Shown in pieces: positions 9,931-19,248 of a DNA stretch of 64,000 bases (position 1 is the stretch's first letter; each line of letters opens with the position of its first letter). A model generated the notes under the pieces. It was not told the origin of the DNA, made no database searches, and saw only the letters and a list, made by a program, of their open reading frames with translations. Both the position numbers and the translations under genes were made by a program. The stretch is from Erysipelothrix anatis (GTDB taxonomy: Bacteria; Bacillota_I; Bacilli_A; Erysipelotrichales; Erysipelotrichaceae). The stretch is from NCBI RefSeq assembly GCF_009828745.1, contig NZ_WTSX01000004.1:62001-126000 (forward strand). Direction: 5' to 3'.

Positions 9931-10266
9931 TTACACGCGTTCCGAAACCACGATAGTAATGTGGCTTGTACGCTTCATAATTGGCGCTGCATTCCCCTTG
10001 GCACGAGGTCTGAAACGTTTCATTGTCATTCCTTCGTCAGCATAGCATGCTGAGATGAATAATTTTTCTTCTTCTAATTGATGATTGTTTGTAGCGTTAG
10101 CAACTGCTGACTTTAAAACTTTCTCAATGATTTTTGATGCGTTATTTGGTGAGTATTTTAGAATTGCTGCTGCATGATCAACATCAAGGCCGCGAATTTC
10201 GTCTAATACTAAACGCGCTTTACGTGATGTAACACGTACTGTTTTTGCTACTGCTTTAACTTCCAT
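9931..10266 (-). CDS. rplV: 50S ribosomal protein L22
   Basis: Its long beta-hairpin lines the peptide exit tunnel and is a known site of macrolide-resistance mutations. 111 residues with [17 protein letters not shown] and the hairpin region [19 protein letters not shown], which looks like wild type. It overlaps the rpsS stop by one base. Confidence 0.98.
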   Translation of the reverse strand: MEVKAVAKTVRVTSRKARLVLDEIRGLDVDHAAAILKYSPNNASKIIEKVLKSAVANATNNHQLEEEKLFISACYADEGMTMKRFRPRAKGNAAPIMKRTSHITIVVSERV

Positions 10267-10544
10267 TATTTACGACCCGCCTTTTTATCTGCTGCGTGAC
10301 CTGTATAACGACGTGTTGGAACAAATTCACCTAATTTGTGTCCTACCATGTCTTCTGATACAAACACTGGAACGTGTTCTTTACCATTGTGCACCGCAAA
10401 CGTATGTTCTACGAATTGAGGGAAAATAGTTGAACGACGTGACCATGTTTTGATAACTTCTTTTTTACCTGATTCATTTAGTTTTTCTACTTTATTCATC
10501 AAGTGTAAATCACAAAATGGACCTTTTTTTAAACTACGACTCAT
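10266..10544 (-). CDS. rpsS: 30S ribosomal protein S19
   Basis: Head protein of the small subunit. 92 residues, starting [20 protein letters not shown], with the C-terminal signature [15 protein letters not shown]. It lies between rplB and rplV. Confidence 0.98.
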   Translation of the reverse strand: MSRSLKKGPFCDLHLMNKVEKLNESGKKEVIKTWSRRSTIFPQFVEHTFAVHNGKEHVPVFVSEDMVGHKLGEFVPTRRYTGHAADKKAGRK

Positions 10545-10564
10545 TTCTCTTTCCTTCCTTTCGT

Positions 10565-11401
10565 TTATTTCTCATTACGACGACGAACGATTAGTTTTGT
10601 CGAAGATTTCTTAGTGCGACGAGTTTTAACACCCATAGCTTTTTTACCCCATGGAGTCATTGGTGATTTACGTCCAATTGGTGTACGTCCTTCACCACCA
10701 CCGTGAGGGTGATCAACTGGGTTCATTACAGAACCACGAACTGTTGGGCGAATACCCATGTGACGGCTACGTCCAGCTTTACCAATGTTTACAAGTGAGT
10801 GCTCTGAGTTACCAACTTCACCGATTGTTGCACGGCATGTTGATAAAATCTTACGTACTTCACCTGAAGCAAGTTGAACTGTAACATATTTGTCTTCAAC
10901 ACCAAGAACTTGTGCTGATGTTCCAGCTGAACGCACTAATTGTGCTCCACGTCCTGGTTTTAATTCGATATTGTGAACTGTAGTACCTTCTGGCATTTGT
11001 CCAAGTTCTTTAGCGTTACCAACAATGATGTCAGCTTCTGATCCACTAACAACTTTGTCACCAACTTTTAGCCCTTTAGGAGCTAAGATATAACGTTTTT
11101 CACCATCAGCATAATTTAATAAAGCAATGTTTGCTGAACGGTTTGGATCGTATTCGATTGTTGCAACAGTTGCAGGAATTGCATCTTTGTTACGTTTGAA
11201 ATCGATAATACGGTACTGACGTTTGTGTCCTCCACCAATATGACGAGTTGTGATACGACCTAAGTTGTTACGACCACCAGTCTTGATTAATGGAGCTACT
11301 AATGAACGCTCAGGGTTGTTTCCTTTAGTTAATGTTTCATTAGCTAAAGTAGTCATCCCACGACGTCCAGGAGTAGTTGGCTTATATTTTTTGATTGCCA
11401 T
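10565..11401 (-). CDS. rplB: 50S ribosomal protein L2
   Basis: Required for subunit association and peptidyl-transferase activity. 278 residues with the invariant [20 protein letters not shown], including the functionally important His. It lies 72 bases after rplW, the widest gap inside this operon; that gap holds only an RBS. Confidence 0.98.
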   Translation of the reverse strand: MAIKKYKPTTPGRRGMTTLANETLTKGNNPERSLVAPLIKTGGRNNLGRITTRHIGGGHKRQYRIIDFKRNKDAIPATVATIEYDPNRSANIALLNYADGEKRYILAPKGLKVGDKVVSGSEADIIVGNAKELGQMPEGTTVHNIELKPGRGAQLVRSAGTSAQVLGVEDKYVTVQLASGEVRKILSTCRATIGEVGNSEHSLVNIGKAGRSRHMGIRPTVRGSVMNPVDHPHGGGEGRTPIGRKSPMTPWGKKAMGVKTRRTKKSSTKLIVRRRNEK

Positions 11402-11473
11402 TTTAATAATTCCTCCTACGCAAATTGTCCGGAAATAGCGTTATTCTTCCGATAAGTGTTATTGTTCTTCTTA

Positions 11474-11758
11474 TTAAAGAACGTCGATGTTAGAACCTTC
11501 AGCAAGTTTAACAATAGCTTTACGTACTGATTTTGTAGTTCCTTCATATTTACCTACGCGTTTTGTGCGAGGTTTTTGGTTGATCATATTTACTGATTCA
11601 ACTTTTACATTGAAGATTTCTTCAATTGCTTGACGAACTTCAATTTTGTTTGAGCCTTTAGCAACTTCAAATGTAACTTTGTTATCATTTTGTTGCATCA
11701 TTACTGTTTTTTCAGTGATGATTGGGCGCAAGATAATATCTCTAGGGTTACGTTTCAT
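11474..11758 (-). CDS. rplW: 50S ribosomal protein L23
   Basis: Exit-tunnel protein that docks SRP and trigger factor. 94 residues with RPIITEKTVMMQQNDNKVTF near the start. The start codon overlaps the rplD stop by one base. Confidence 0.98.
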   Translation of the reverse strand: MKRNPRDIILRPIITEKTVMMQQNDNKVTFEVAKGSNKIEVRQAIEEIFNVKVESVNMINQKPRTKRVGKYEGTTKSVRKAIVKLAEGSNIDVL

Positions 11759-12387
11759 TATGCTAGTACCTCTCCAGCTACTTCCGCAGCTTTTGCTGTG
11801 AATACTAAAGTATCAGCGTTAACGATGTCATATGTGTTCAAGTCTTGAACAGTTAATAACATTGTGTTTGGTAAGTTACGCATTGATAAGTAAGCGTTAA
11901 TTACATCTTCTTCGTCTGCGACGATGAATAATGTTTTACGGTTAAGTTCTAATGTGCTCATAACTTTTGCAAATTCTTTTGTTTTCACGTTTTCGAATGT
12001 TAAGTCAGCAACAACTTTCATTGTTGAATCAATAACGTGTTGTGATAATGCTGAACGAACAGCTAAACGACGAACCTTACGGTTGAGGTTGTATTTGTAA
12101 CTTCTTGGTTTAGGTCCAAATACAATTCCACCACCACGCCATTGAGGAGAACGGATTGACCCTTGACGAGCACGTCCTGTTCCTTTTTGACGCCATGGTT
12201 TACGTCCACCACCGCGAACTTCTGTACGGTTTTTTGTTGAATGAGTTCCTTGACGAACTGATGCACGTTGCATGACAACAGCTTCAAAGATTGTTTGGTT
12301 ATTTGGTTCAATTCCAAATACTGCTTCGCTTAATTCAATTGCGCTAACAGTTTTACCTTCTAAGTTTAGAACATCTAGCTTAGGCAT
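11758..12387 (-). CDS. rplD: 50S ribosomal protein L4
   Basis: L4 has a loop in the exit tunnel; in E. coli it also represses the S10 operon. The ATG at 12385-12387 ([15 protein letters not shown], 209 aa) is chosen over an upstream in-frame start because an AGGAGG lies nine bases before it. The loop [20 protein letters not shown] is conserved. The start lies inside the end of rplC (8-base overlap). Confidence 0.97.
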   Translation of the reverse strand: MPKLDVLNLEGKTVSAIELSEAVFGIEPNNQTIFEAVVMQRASVRQGTHSTKNRTEVRGGGRKPWRQKGTGRARQGSIRSPQWRGGGIVFGPKPRSYKYNLNRKVRRLAVRSALSQHVIDSTMKVVADLTFENVKTKEFAKVMSTLELNRKTLFIVADEEDVINAYLSMRNLPNTMLLTVQDLNTYDIVNADTLVFTAKAAEVAGEVLA

Positions 12388-13066
12388 TGTTTGAATCCTC
12401 CTTAGCGTAGTCAACTAGTTCAACTGGATCTTTTGATTTCACGCGTTTTACTGTTGATTTAATTTCAACAAATCCACGACGTGGTCCAGGAATGTTTCCT
12501 TTAATTAAGATGTAGTTGTTTTCTTCATCAATTTTGACAATTTCAAGGTGTTGGTTTGTTGTAGTAAATCCACCATGTTGTCCTGGCATTACTCCACCTT
12601 TTTTGATTGTTGGGATAATACCTTGTGATGCTAATGAACCGATTCCACGGTGGTATCCTGAACCGTGAGCTTTAGGTCCAGTTTTTTGGTTTCCACGGAC
12701 GATTGCCCCGTTGTAACCTTTTCCACGTGATGTTCCTGAGACATCAACAAATTCCCCAGCAGCAAATACTCCTGCTGTTAATACTGCTCCTACCTCGTGT
12801 TCCATCATTTCTGATCCACGAATTTCGCGAACGAATTTCTTTGGAGCTGTGTTTGCTTTAGCAGCGTGAGCAATCTCAGATTTGTTTGCACGTTGTTCTT
12901 TCACATCGGCAACACCTAATTGAACTGCTTCATAGTTATCTGATTCCATTGTTTTCTTTTGAAGAACAACGTTTGGTAATACTTCAACTACGCTAACAGG
13001 AATTAGAGTTCCATCTGCTGTAAAGACTTGAGTCATTCCTAATTTACGTCCTAATAATCCTTTCAT
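12380..13066 (-). CDS. rplC: 50S ribosomal protein L3
   Basis: Assembly-initiator protein reaching towards the peptidyl-transferase centre. 228 residues, starting [19 protein letters not shown], with the signature [18 protein letters not shown]. It follows rpsJ by 15 bases and overlaps rplD by eight. Confidence 0.98.
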   Translation of the reverse strand: MKGLLGRKLGMTQVFTADGTLIPVSVVEVLPNVVLQKKTMESDNYEAVQLGVADVKEQRANKSEIAHAAKANTAPKKFVREIRGSEMMEHEVGAVLTAGVFAAGEFVDVSGTSRGKGYNGAIVRGNQKTGPKAHGSGYHRGIGSLASQGIIPTIKKGGVMPGQHGGFTTTNQHLEIVKIDEENNYILIKGNIPGPRRGFVEIKSTVKRVKSKDPVELVDYAKEDSNNA

Positions 13067-13081
13067 GATTTCTCCCTTCTA

Positions 13082-13393
13082 CTAAAGTTTTATCTCGATA
13101 TCGACACCACTTGGGAGATCAAGACGACTTAATGCGTCGATTGTCTCTGCTGTAGGTCCAACAATTTCAATCAATCTCTTATGAGTTCTTGATTCAAATT
13201 GTTCACGAGAATCCTTGTTTACGTGTACCGATCGTAAAACTGTTACGACTTGTTTTTCAGTTGGTAATGGTACTGGTCCAACTACTTTCTTTGCACCGTG
13301 ATCGTTTGCTGCTTGAACAATTTTTTGTGCCGCACTATCAATTGTACGGTGTTCATAAGCTTTTAGACGAATACGAATAAAATTCTTTGCCAT
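13082..13393 (-). CDS. rpsJ: 30S ribosomal protein S10 (NusE)
   Basis: S10 is a 30S head protein and also the NusE antitermination partner. The ATG at 13391-13393 ([20 protein letters not shown], about 103 aa) has GGAGG seven bases upstream; a longer in-frame reading upstream covers the untranslated leader and is rejected. [17 protein letters not shown] is conserved. It is the first gene of the S10-spc-alpha run. Confidence 0.98.
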   Translation of the reverse strand: MAKNFIRIRLKAYEHRTIDSAAQKIVQAANDHGAKKVVGPVPLPTEKQVVTVLRSVHVNKDSREQFESRTHKRLIEIVGPTAETIDALSRLDLPSGVDIEIKL

Positions 13394-13411
13394 GGAAATC
13401 CTCCTTCTTCC

Positions 13412-13426
13412 GCCTATTAAATAGGC
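13412..13426 (-). promoter_or_regulatory. Palindrome next to the rpsJ ribosome binding site
   Basis: The sequence GCCTATTTAATAGGC reads the same on both strands apart from its central base, and ends seven bases before the GGAGG-containing ribosome binding site of rpsJ. In the mRNA it could form a short hairpin in the S10 leader. A regulatory function is inferred only. Confidence 0.5.
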
Positions 13427-13517
13427 CTGCTCCATGCGAATTCCCCGACTTCTCACTGACCATGACAACGCTCTTCAGTGTGCCGGCAACCTCGCACTTC
13501 TATGCAGTCGCTTAAGT

Positions 13518-13545
13518 ATTATACACTAAATACATATAGAATCAA
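13518..13545 (-). promoter_or_regulatory. Promoter of the S10 ribosomal operon
   Basis: On the minus strand TTGATT (13540-13545) and a perfect TATAAT (13518-13523) are separated by 16 bases. The predicted transcript has a leader of about 120 bases before rpsJ. Confidence 0.8.
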
Positions 13546-13623
13546 GGGATTTTCTAATATTTATTCGACTTTTTTTACATTCGCAAAAATCAATCAAAAT
13601 CCGCAGTGTTCAGCGGGTATTTT

Positions 13624-13657
13624 AAGAAAAAGGAGCTTGAATAAATCAAGCTCCTTT
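13624..13657 (-). terminator. Intrinsic terminator after the cytidylyltransferase gene
   Basis: A 12-base perfect stem (AAAGGAGCTTGA and its complement) with a five-base loop overlaps the last codons and stop of the gene ending at 13646, followed on the minus strand by a T-rich run. It separates the transporter operon from the S10 promoter. Confidence 0.8.
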
Positions 13658-14527
13658 GTATCGTTCATCAATTTCGCATAGCTCAGCAAATGTATCAATT
13701 TCAACAACATCTTTGAGTGTAACTTTGCGCAAATATATTTTGTATTTTTCGCGATTATAACGTAACGCAACTTCATCCCAGTATAATTGCTTTCCACTTT
13801 CAGATTCGAAGGTATGTTTGAGATCTTCTGATAACGTTTTGGCATCATCTTGATCCCAGTAAGATATTCCTACCATCTGATTTGTATTCGTTCCAGTGAT
13901 GCCAATGTCAACAATTAGGTCGCCTTCAGTTTCAAGGATCCAATCATCGCTTTCCGCCATAGGAATTCCCATATACATGCTTCTGTACTCGTACTTGCGA
14001 ATTATTTTAGAATTATACAAGAGTAAATCCGATTCAAGTACAAGTGCATTATCCAATATATCACGAACCAAATACGCACTTGAAATATTATTAGCTTTAT
14101 TATATCCATCATTATCAATGAAGCGAATTTGCGGATACTTAACACGTAATGCCTCAAAGGAATCTTTTAGATACCCCCGAACAATTACGATTTCTTCAAT
14201 TCCCGCATCTATCACTGCATCAATAAGACGATCAATTAAACGATTGCCATTGACTTGGATTAACGGTTTCGGTGTACTCAACGTCACAGGCACCAACCTT
14301 GACCCAAATCCAGCAGCCAAGAAAATCGCACGTTTTACTCGGTATGGCTCAAGTGCCTCAATTCCTTTTTGAGTTATTTGCACCATCTCTTCATTCACAA
14401 GAAGTCCCATTGACAGTAATTCGTTGAAAGCGTTCTCCGAAAAATAGGGATTTTCTTTTACGGTCGCATACGCTACTGCACCATCGTGAACTGAACATAA
14501 AATTTCAAACTGATTCAAATCGATCAT
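13646..14527 (-). CDS. Winged-helix domain fused to a LicC/PntC-type cytidylyltransferase
   Basis: Nucleotidyltransferase expected to transfer CMP to phosphocholine (LicC) or 2-aminoethylphosphonate (PntC). Residues 65-293 carry the pyrophosphorylase signature AAGFGSRLVPVTLSTPKP (71-88) and LicC-like later parts (YNKANNISSAYLVRDIL; MVGISYWDQDDAK). Residues 1-62 look like a small winged-helix domain. It begins two bases after the ABC permease, so it is the last gene of a transporter operon resembling PhnSTUV. No choline kinase or LicD is present, so the phosphonate reading is attractive but unproven. Plain LicC activity remains possible. Confidence 0.75.
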   Translation of the reverse strand: MIDLNQFEILCSVHDGAVAYATVKENPYFSENAFNELLSMGLLVNEEMVQITQKGIEALEPYRVKRAIFLAAGFGSRLVPVTLSTPKPLIQVNGNRLIDRLIDAVIDAGIEEIVIVRGYLKDSFEALRVKYPQIRFIDNDGYNKANNISSAYLVRDILDNALVLESDLLLYNSKIIRKYEYRSMYMGIPMAESDDWILETEGDLIVDIGITGTNTNQMVGISYWDQDDAKTLSEDLKHTFESESGKQLYWDEVALRYNREKYKIYLRKVTLKDVVEIDTFAELCEIDERYKGA

Positions 14528-14529
14528 TT

Positions 14530-16113
14530 TTAGACCTCCGCTTCTTTTTCATGTTTCTTCACTAACGATACCACTACCTTCGCAATTACATTTACAAATA
14601 GAATTAAAATGGAAATAAATGCCGTTGATTCAATCATTGATTGAGAGTCTAGCTGAGGTATCAGAAGTGATAAAGGTTGGTTTCGCATATTCGCTAGGAA
14701 TGAAACCGCAGAAATCGTAATCATAGCATTGATAAAGAAGTAGAGAAACATCTCCAAAACTGTTTCTTTTGTACTTGGGATATACACATCAAACAGTAGA
14801 CGCATTTTTGATATACCCAAGGTATTAGCAGTGTCTTCCAAATTTTGATTAAACTTCTGTAGTGAATTATACGCCATTAAGTACGGTGATGCAAAGAAAT
14901 GGATGATATTGACAAGAACAAGAATTGCTATCGTGCCATAGATAATGGAACCATTAAAGAGCATAACATAACTCAGACCTAAGACTACACCAGGTATAGC
15001 GAGTGTTGTTAGTGAAATAAAATGAATTGCTAGAGTGCTTAGTTTCTTATCACTTCGCGCAGTAATATATGCCGTCAAATAGGTTATGACAACTCCAATT
15101 AGTCCTGTGAACAACGCCACAGCCAATGAGTTTAACAAATACATTCCCACTCCTATATCAAATGCTTTTTCGATATTGACCAACGAGAACGTTAAATCAA
15201 CAGGATATTTTGTTACCAGTGACAATATTAAGAAGCTTATCAGTGGTGTAACAACTACAATCCCCAAGACCGTGCAAAAGAGAATTGCAATGCGATCTCT
15301 TTTCTTGTTTTTTTCGACTATATATTCTTTCGTTATTGTGGAAGCACTCGTCGTTTTTTCACTCTTTAAATCAATAATAAAAGCAATAATAGCAGGTATT
15401 AGTAAGAATGCACCAATTACTGCCCCTTTTGAGAAATTTAAAAGGCCAATTACTTCACGATACATGTACGTCGACAATGTCATGGTTTTGCCGCCAACTG
15501 CTAGTGGAACACCATAATCTGTAAAAATCATCGTGAAGACTGCGAAGAAAGCTGCAATTAACGGAACTTTTAAATTCGGTAGTGTTATTGTTACAAACTG
15601 TTGTCGTTTTGAGAGACCTAGTACTGTCGCCGCTTCATAAACTGTATAGTCTTCATATTTGTAGATATCTGTGAGCATCAAAAATGCAACAGGAAATGAA
15701 TAGAGAATGGATCCCAAGATGATTCCCGGATATCCATATAGCCCAATATTAATACCAAGTAAATTAGTAATAATACCATTATCACCTAGCAGTAACACGA
15801 GTCCAGTACCGTGTGATATAGATGGAATCAACATCGGTAGCGTAAACAATACCGCAAATGCACTCTTATATTTAATATTGGTTCGATTAATCGCCCATGC
15901 ACAGCATAATGCGATTAAAACAGATAGAATTGTAGCAATTGATGCTGTTATCAAAGAATTCATCATGTACTTTGGAAATTGCTCACTACCAACGACCGCT
16001 GTAATATCTGTTAACGATACACTACTCACAAGTTTGAGTACTGGTAATATGACGGCAATAACTAAGACGACGCCAATAACAATTATTGACGTTCTCATCG
16101 ATCGTTTATTCAT
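14530..16113 (-). CDS. ABC importer permease, double length (PhnU/PhnV-like)
   Basis: Membrane component of an importer of the iron(III)/2-aminoethylphosphonate type. The 527-residue protein holds two permease halves, each with about six hydrophobic segments and an EAA-type loop (YEAATVLGLSKRQQFVTITLP near residue 185; LEDTANTLGISKMRLLFDVYIP near 420). One polypeptide therefore replaces a permease pair. It overlaps the ATPase gene by eight bases upstream. Confidence 0.85.
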   Translation of the reverse strand: MNKRSMRTSIIVIGVVLVIAVILPVLKLVSSVSLTDITAVVGSEQFPKYMMNSLITASIATILSVLIALCCAWAINRTNIKYKSAFAVLFTLPMLIPSISHGTGLVLLLGDNGIITNLLGINIGLYGYPGIILGSILYSFPVAFLMLTDIYKYEDYTVYEAATVLGLSKRQQFVTITLPNLKVPLIAAFFAVFTMIFTDYGVPLAVGGKTMTLSTYMYREVIGLLNFSKGAVIGAFLLIPAIIAFIIDLKSEKTTSASTITKEYIVEKNKKRDRIAILFCTVLGIVVVTPLISFLILSLVTKYPVDLTFSLVNIEKAFDIGVGMYLLNSLAVALFTGLIGVVITYLTAYITARSDKKLSTLAIHFISLTTLAIPGVVLGLSYVMLFNGSIIYGTIAILVLVNIIHFFASPYLMAYNSLQKFNQNLEDTANTLGISKMRLLFDVYIPSTKETVLEMFLYFFINAMITISAVSFLANMRNQPLSLLIPQLDSQSMIESTAFISILILFVNVIAKVVVSLVKKHEKEAEV

Positions 16114-16891
16114 AGGTTGATTTACCTGTCGTTCGTTTCAAAGACTCCAACTTAGCATCCAAGTGATCTACAACAAAACGTTTAATGTATGGATTTGCTG
16201 GGTTATTATAGATTGCTTGCGGTGAATCAAGTTGTTCAATTTTCCCTTCAGACATGACCATTACGCGGTCTGATAGAAAAAAGGCTTCTTCTTGTTCATG
16301 TGTAATAAAAATCATGGTTACATTAAATGTCTTTTGAATTTGTTTTAATTCTTTTTTCATAATTTCTCGATTTGATACATCTAGAGCGGATATTGGTTCG
16401 TCGAGAAGTAAAATCGAAGGGTTAAGCGCAAGGGTACGTGCAATCGCAACCCGTTGTTGTTGCCCTCCTGACAGTTTTCGTGGCTTTTTATCAATCTGAT
16501 CAAGCATACCTATCATTTCCAGTGTCTTAAGTGCAATTTCTTTAGACTTTTCTTTGGTTTCCTTGTTCAATTTCAATGCGTACTCAACATTTTCTAAAAC
16601 CGTCATATTTGGGAATAGTGCATAGTTTTGAAATACAATTCCCATATTTCTTTCAGATGGGTGTTGTTTCGAGATATCGATACCTTCATTCAATATAGCA
16701 CCACTATTTGCGTGTTCCAATCCCATTAAAATACGAACTAGTGTTGTTTTTCCGCACCCAGATGGTCCAAGAATACTCAAAAATTCTCCCTCATAGACAT
16801 CGAAGTTTATATCGTTCAATACGACTTTTCCCTCATATTCTTTATGTAGATTCGTCACCTTTAGTTTAATTTTATTATCTAATATTTCCAT
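16106..16891 (-). CDS. ABC importer ATPase (PhnT/PotA-like)
   Basis: Energy-coupling subunit on the inner face of the membrane. 261 residues with Walker A GPSGCGKT (42-49), signature LSGGQQQR (140-147), Walker B LLLDEP (161-166) and the H-loop in FITHEQEE. It is shorter than PotA/MalK proteins because it lacks a long C-terminal regulatory domain. It overlaps the binding-protein gene by 13 bases and the permease gene by eight. Confidence 0.9.
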   Translation of the reverse strand: MEILDNKIKLKVTNLHKEYEGKVVLNDINFDVYEGEFLSILGPSGCGKTTLVRILMGLEHANSGAILNEGIDISKQHPSERNMGIVFQNYALFPNMTVLENVEYALKLNKETKEKSKEIALKTLEMIGMLDQIDKKPRKLSGGQQQRVAIARTLALNPSILLLDEPISALDVSNREIMKKELKQIQKTFNVTMIFITHEQEEAFFLSDRVMVMSEGKIEQLDSPQAIYNNPANPYIKRFVVDHLDAKLESLKRTTGKSTYE

Positions 16892-17859
16892 TGTTCTAAT
16901 AACCGGTCCTTTTCATCGATGCTATGAATTCCTTCCATATTCGCATATGGAATATGCTCAGGGTACTTCTCAATTTTATTTACTTGATCTTTATAGACTT
17001 GCTCTGGTGAGTACAAGTCTTTATCAATTAAAAATGCTTCATTAATGATATAAGTATAAACGTGCACAACATCCGGATCATTCTCACGTCCTTTTAACAT
17101 AGAAGTAGCAGAAGTGTTGTAAGGCGACCCCAGCTCTGGAAAAACTAATTCAAACGGCATCCCTTTATTGATTTCATTTACTGCTTGGAACGTCATCCCC
17201 ATTGCTATCGCAATTTCTCCTTGATTAAGAAGTTTTATTGGGCCTGAACCAGACTCCGTAAATTGCTTAATGTTAGGATGAAGTGCATCAAAGTAGTCTA
17301 ACGCTCCCTCTACTCCAAACTCGTTCACTAAACTTTTGTAGAAGAAGTATCCGGTACCACTAGATTTAGGGTCAGGCATTGCAATCTTATCTTTATAGAT
17401 CGGATCAAGAAGATCTTGATAGGTCTTTGGTAGTGGAAGATCATATTTTTCCAATACATCTGTATTAATAATTAAGCTTCCTCCATAACGTTCCCAAATA
17501 ACTGCTTGGTTATCAAAAATGCTTGGATTAAACTCGTCAATATAGTTTATTTCACTTAAATGACTCATCGGTGCCATTATATCGATTACCCGCGTCATGT
17601 AGCCAGTCTCTAACCCCACGATGATATCAGCATCCGTTTTCTCGCCTTCCACAGATAGTTTTGCTGCACTTTTACCTGTAGATGCGTATACAACCTTAAC
17701 ATGAAGGTCCGGAAATTCTTCATTAAGTTGTTCCTGGAGCGCTTCTCCTCGAAATTGTTCCATACTGGAATAAATAATAATTGTTGAGCTGTTTTGTTGT
17801 GACACAGCCCACAAACATATAAGGGCGAGCACTGTAACCGCAATAAAGAACTTTTTCAT
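16879..17859 (-). CDS. Extracellular substrate-binding protein (PhnS/AfuA-like)
   Basis: Delivers ligand to the importer encoded downstream. The ATG at 17857-17859 (MKKFFIAVTVLALICLW, 326 aa) has GAGGT five bases upstream; a GTG four codons earlier overlaps that RBS and is rejected. Family-like stretches are IIIYSSMEQFRGEAL, DADIIVGLETGY and DPKSSGTGYFFYKSL. The tandem tyrosines typical of ferric-binding relatives are not apparent. The signal peptide has no classical lipobox (LALIC has Ile at -1). First gene of its operon. Confidence 0.8.
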   Translation of the reverse strand: MKKFFIAVTVLALICLWAVSQQNSSTIIIYSSMEQFRGEALQEQLNEEFPDLHVKVVYASTGKSAAKLSVEGEKTDADIIVGLETGYMTRVIDIMAPMSHLSEINYIDEFNPSIFDNQAVIWERYGGSLIINTDVLEKYDLPLPKTYQDLLDPIYKDKIAMPDPKSSGTGYFFYKSLVNEFGVEGALDYFDALHPNIKQFTESGSGPIKLLNQGEIAIAMGMTFQAVNEINKGMPFELVFPELGSPYNTSATSMLKGRENDPDVVHVYTYIINEAFLIDKDLYSPEQVYKDQVNKIEKYPEHIPYANMEGIHSIDEKDRLLEQWKY

Positions 17860-17879
17860 AAAATACCTCACTATCGTTT

Positions 17880-17885
17880 ATTATA
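17880..17885 (-). promoter_or_regulatory. Likely -10 element for the PhnS-like operon
   Basis: A perfect TATAAT on the minus strand lies 20 bases before the gene start. No good -35 is seen at 16-18 bases, which would fit a regulated promoter. Confidence 0.55.
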
Positions 17886-17902
17886 CACTATTAATACTGT
17901 GT

Positions 17903-17942
17903 TGTGTTCAATTTGAGGCAATTTATCACTGTATTGAACACA
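17903..17942. promoter_or_regulatory. 10-bp inverted repeat upstream of the PhnS-like operon (operator candidate)
   Basis: TGTGTTCAAT (17903-17912) and its exact reverse complement ATTGAACACA (17933-17942) are separated by 20 bases. The second arm overlaps a further palindrome, CACTGT-7-ACAGTG (17927-17945). A palindrome-like CACTATTAATACTGTG (17886-17901) abuts the -10. The cluster lies upstream of the -10 and could bind a dimeric regulator. Confidence 0.5.
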
Positions 17943-17960
17943 GTGTTTTTGTTCAGACAT

Positions 17961-17988
17961 AAAAAAAGAGAACTCTTACGAGTTCCCT
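17961..17988 (-). terminator. Terminator of the str operon (after tuf)
   Basis: On the minus strand GAACTC-GTAA-GAGTTC forms a hairpin followed by seven T residues, 28 bases after the tuf stop codon. Confidence 0.85.
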
Positions 17989-18016
17989 TAGATTGATTAA
18001 CTAGTTTGTTGAGAAA

Positions 18017-19201
18017 TTATTTGATAATTTCTGTAACGTTTCCAGCACCAACAGTACGTCCACCCTCACGGATTGAGAATGTTGTACCTTGCTCAACAGC
18101 GATTGGAGCGATTAATTCAACTTCCATTTCGATGTTGTCTCCAGGCATAACCATATCTGTTCCTTCAGGAAGTAAGATTGTACCTGTAACGTCTGTTGTA
18201 CGGAAGTAGAATTGTGGACGGTATTTGTTAACAAATGGTGTATGACGTCCACCTTCTTCTTTGCTTAAGATATAAACTTGAGCTTTGAATTTTACGTGAG
18301 GTGTAACTGATCCTGGTTTAGCAAGAACTTGTCCACGCTCGATTTCTTCGCGGTTAACACCACGTAGAAGTGCTCCAACGTTATCTCCAGCCATAGCTGA
18401 GTCTAACATTTTGTGGAACATTTCGATTCCTGTAACAACAGTTTTAGCTGTTGGACGGATACCAACGATTTCAACTTCTTCGTTGATTTTGATTTCTCCA
18501 CGGTCTACACGTCCTGTAGCAACAGTACCACGACCTGAGATTGTGAATACGTCTTCTACTGACATTAAGAATGGTTTGTCTGTATCACGGACTGGATCTG
18601 CAACGTATGAGTCAACAGCGTCCATTAATTCAACGATTCTTTCTTCCCATGCAGCATCTCCTTCAAGAGCTTTAAGAGCTGATCCACGGATAACTGGAGC
18701 GTTGTCTCCATCGTAACCTTGTTCTGAAAGTGCTTCACGTACTTCCATTTCAACTAAGTCGATTAACTCTTCGTCATCAACCATGTCGCATTTGTTCAAG
18801 AATACTACGAATGAAGGAACACCTAATTGTTTAGCTAAGAGGATGTGCTCACGTGTTTGTGGCATTGGTCCGTCTGTTGCTGAAACTACTAAGATAGCTC
18901 CGTCCATTTGAGCAGCACCTGTGATCATGTTTTTAACGTAGTCCGCGTGACCTGGGCAGTCAACGTGAGCATAGTGACGTGCTTCTGTTTCGTATTCTAC
19001 GTGTGATGTAGAGATTGTGATTCCACGCTCTTTTTCTTCTGGCGCGTTATCGATTTGGTCATATCCACGAGCTTCTCCACCCATTTTTTTAGCTAATACA
19101 GTTGTAATAGCAGCTGTTAGAGTAGTTTTACCGTGGTCAACGTGTCCCAATGTACCAACGTTTACGTGTGGTTTGGAACGATCAAATTTTTGTTTTGACA
19201 T
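18017..19201 (-). CDS. tuf: Elongation factor Tu
   Basis: Delivers aminoacyl-tRNA to the ribosome as a GTP complex. 394 residues with the P-loop GHVDHGKTT (19-27), DCPGHADY and NKCDMVDD. All three domains are present and the C-terminus [15 protein letters not shown] is intact. It is the last gene of the str operon, 105 bases after fusA, with a possible promoter of its own in that gap and a terminator behind it. Confidence 0.98.
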   Translation of the reverse strand: MSKQKFDRSKPHVNVGTLGHVDHGKTTLTAAITTVLAKKMGGEARGYDQIDNAPEEKERGITISTSHVEYETEARHYAHVDCPGHADYVKNMITGAAQMDGAILVVSATDGPMPQTREHILLAKQLGVPSFVVFLNKCDMVDDEELIDLVEMEVREALSEQGYDGDNAPVIRGSALKALEGDAAWEERIVELMDAVDSYVADPVRDTDKPFLMSVEDVFTISGRGTVATGRVDRGEIKINEEVEIVGIRPTAKTVVTGIEMFHKMLDSAMAGDNVGALLRGVNREEIERGQVLAKPGSVTPHVKFKAQVYILSKEEGGRHTPFVNKYRPQFYFRTTDVTGTILLPEGTDMVMPGDNIEMEVELIAPIAVEQGTTFSIREGGRTVGAGNVTEIIK

Positions 19202-19248
19202 TTGAATTGTCCTCCTGTTTTAAATTTAACTCATTGTTTTACAAATAT

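Noticed and set aside
13394-13468. N-terminal extension of rpsJ by 25 codons
   Set aside because: The ATG at 13393 has an ideal RBS and gives the universal S10 start; the upstream part covers the leader palindrome.
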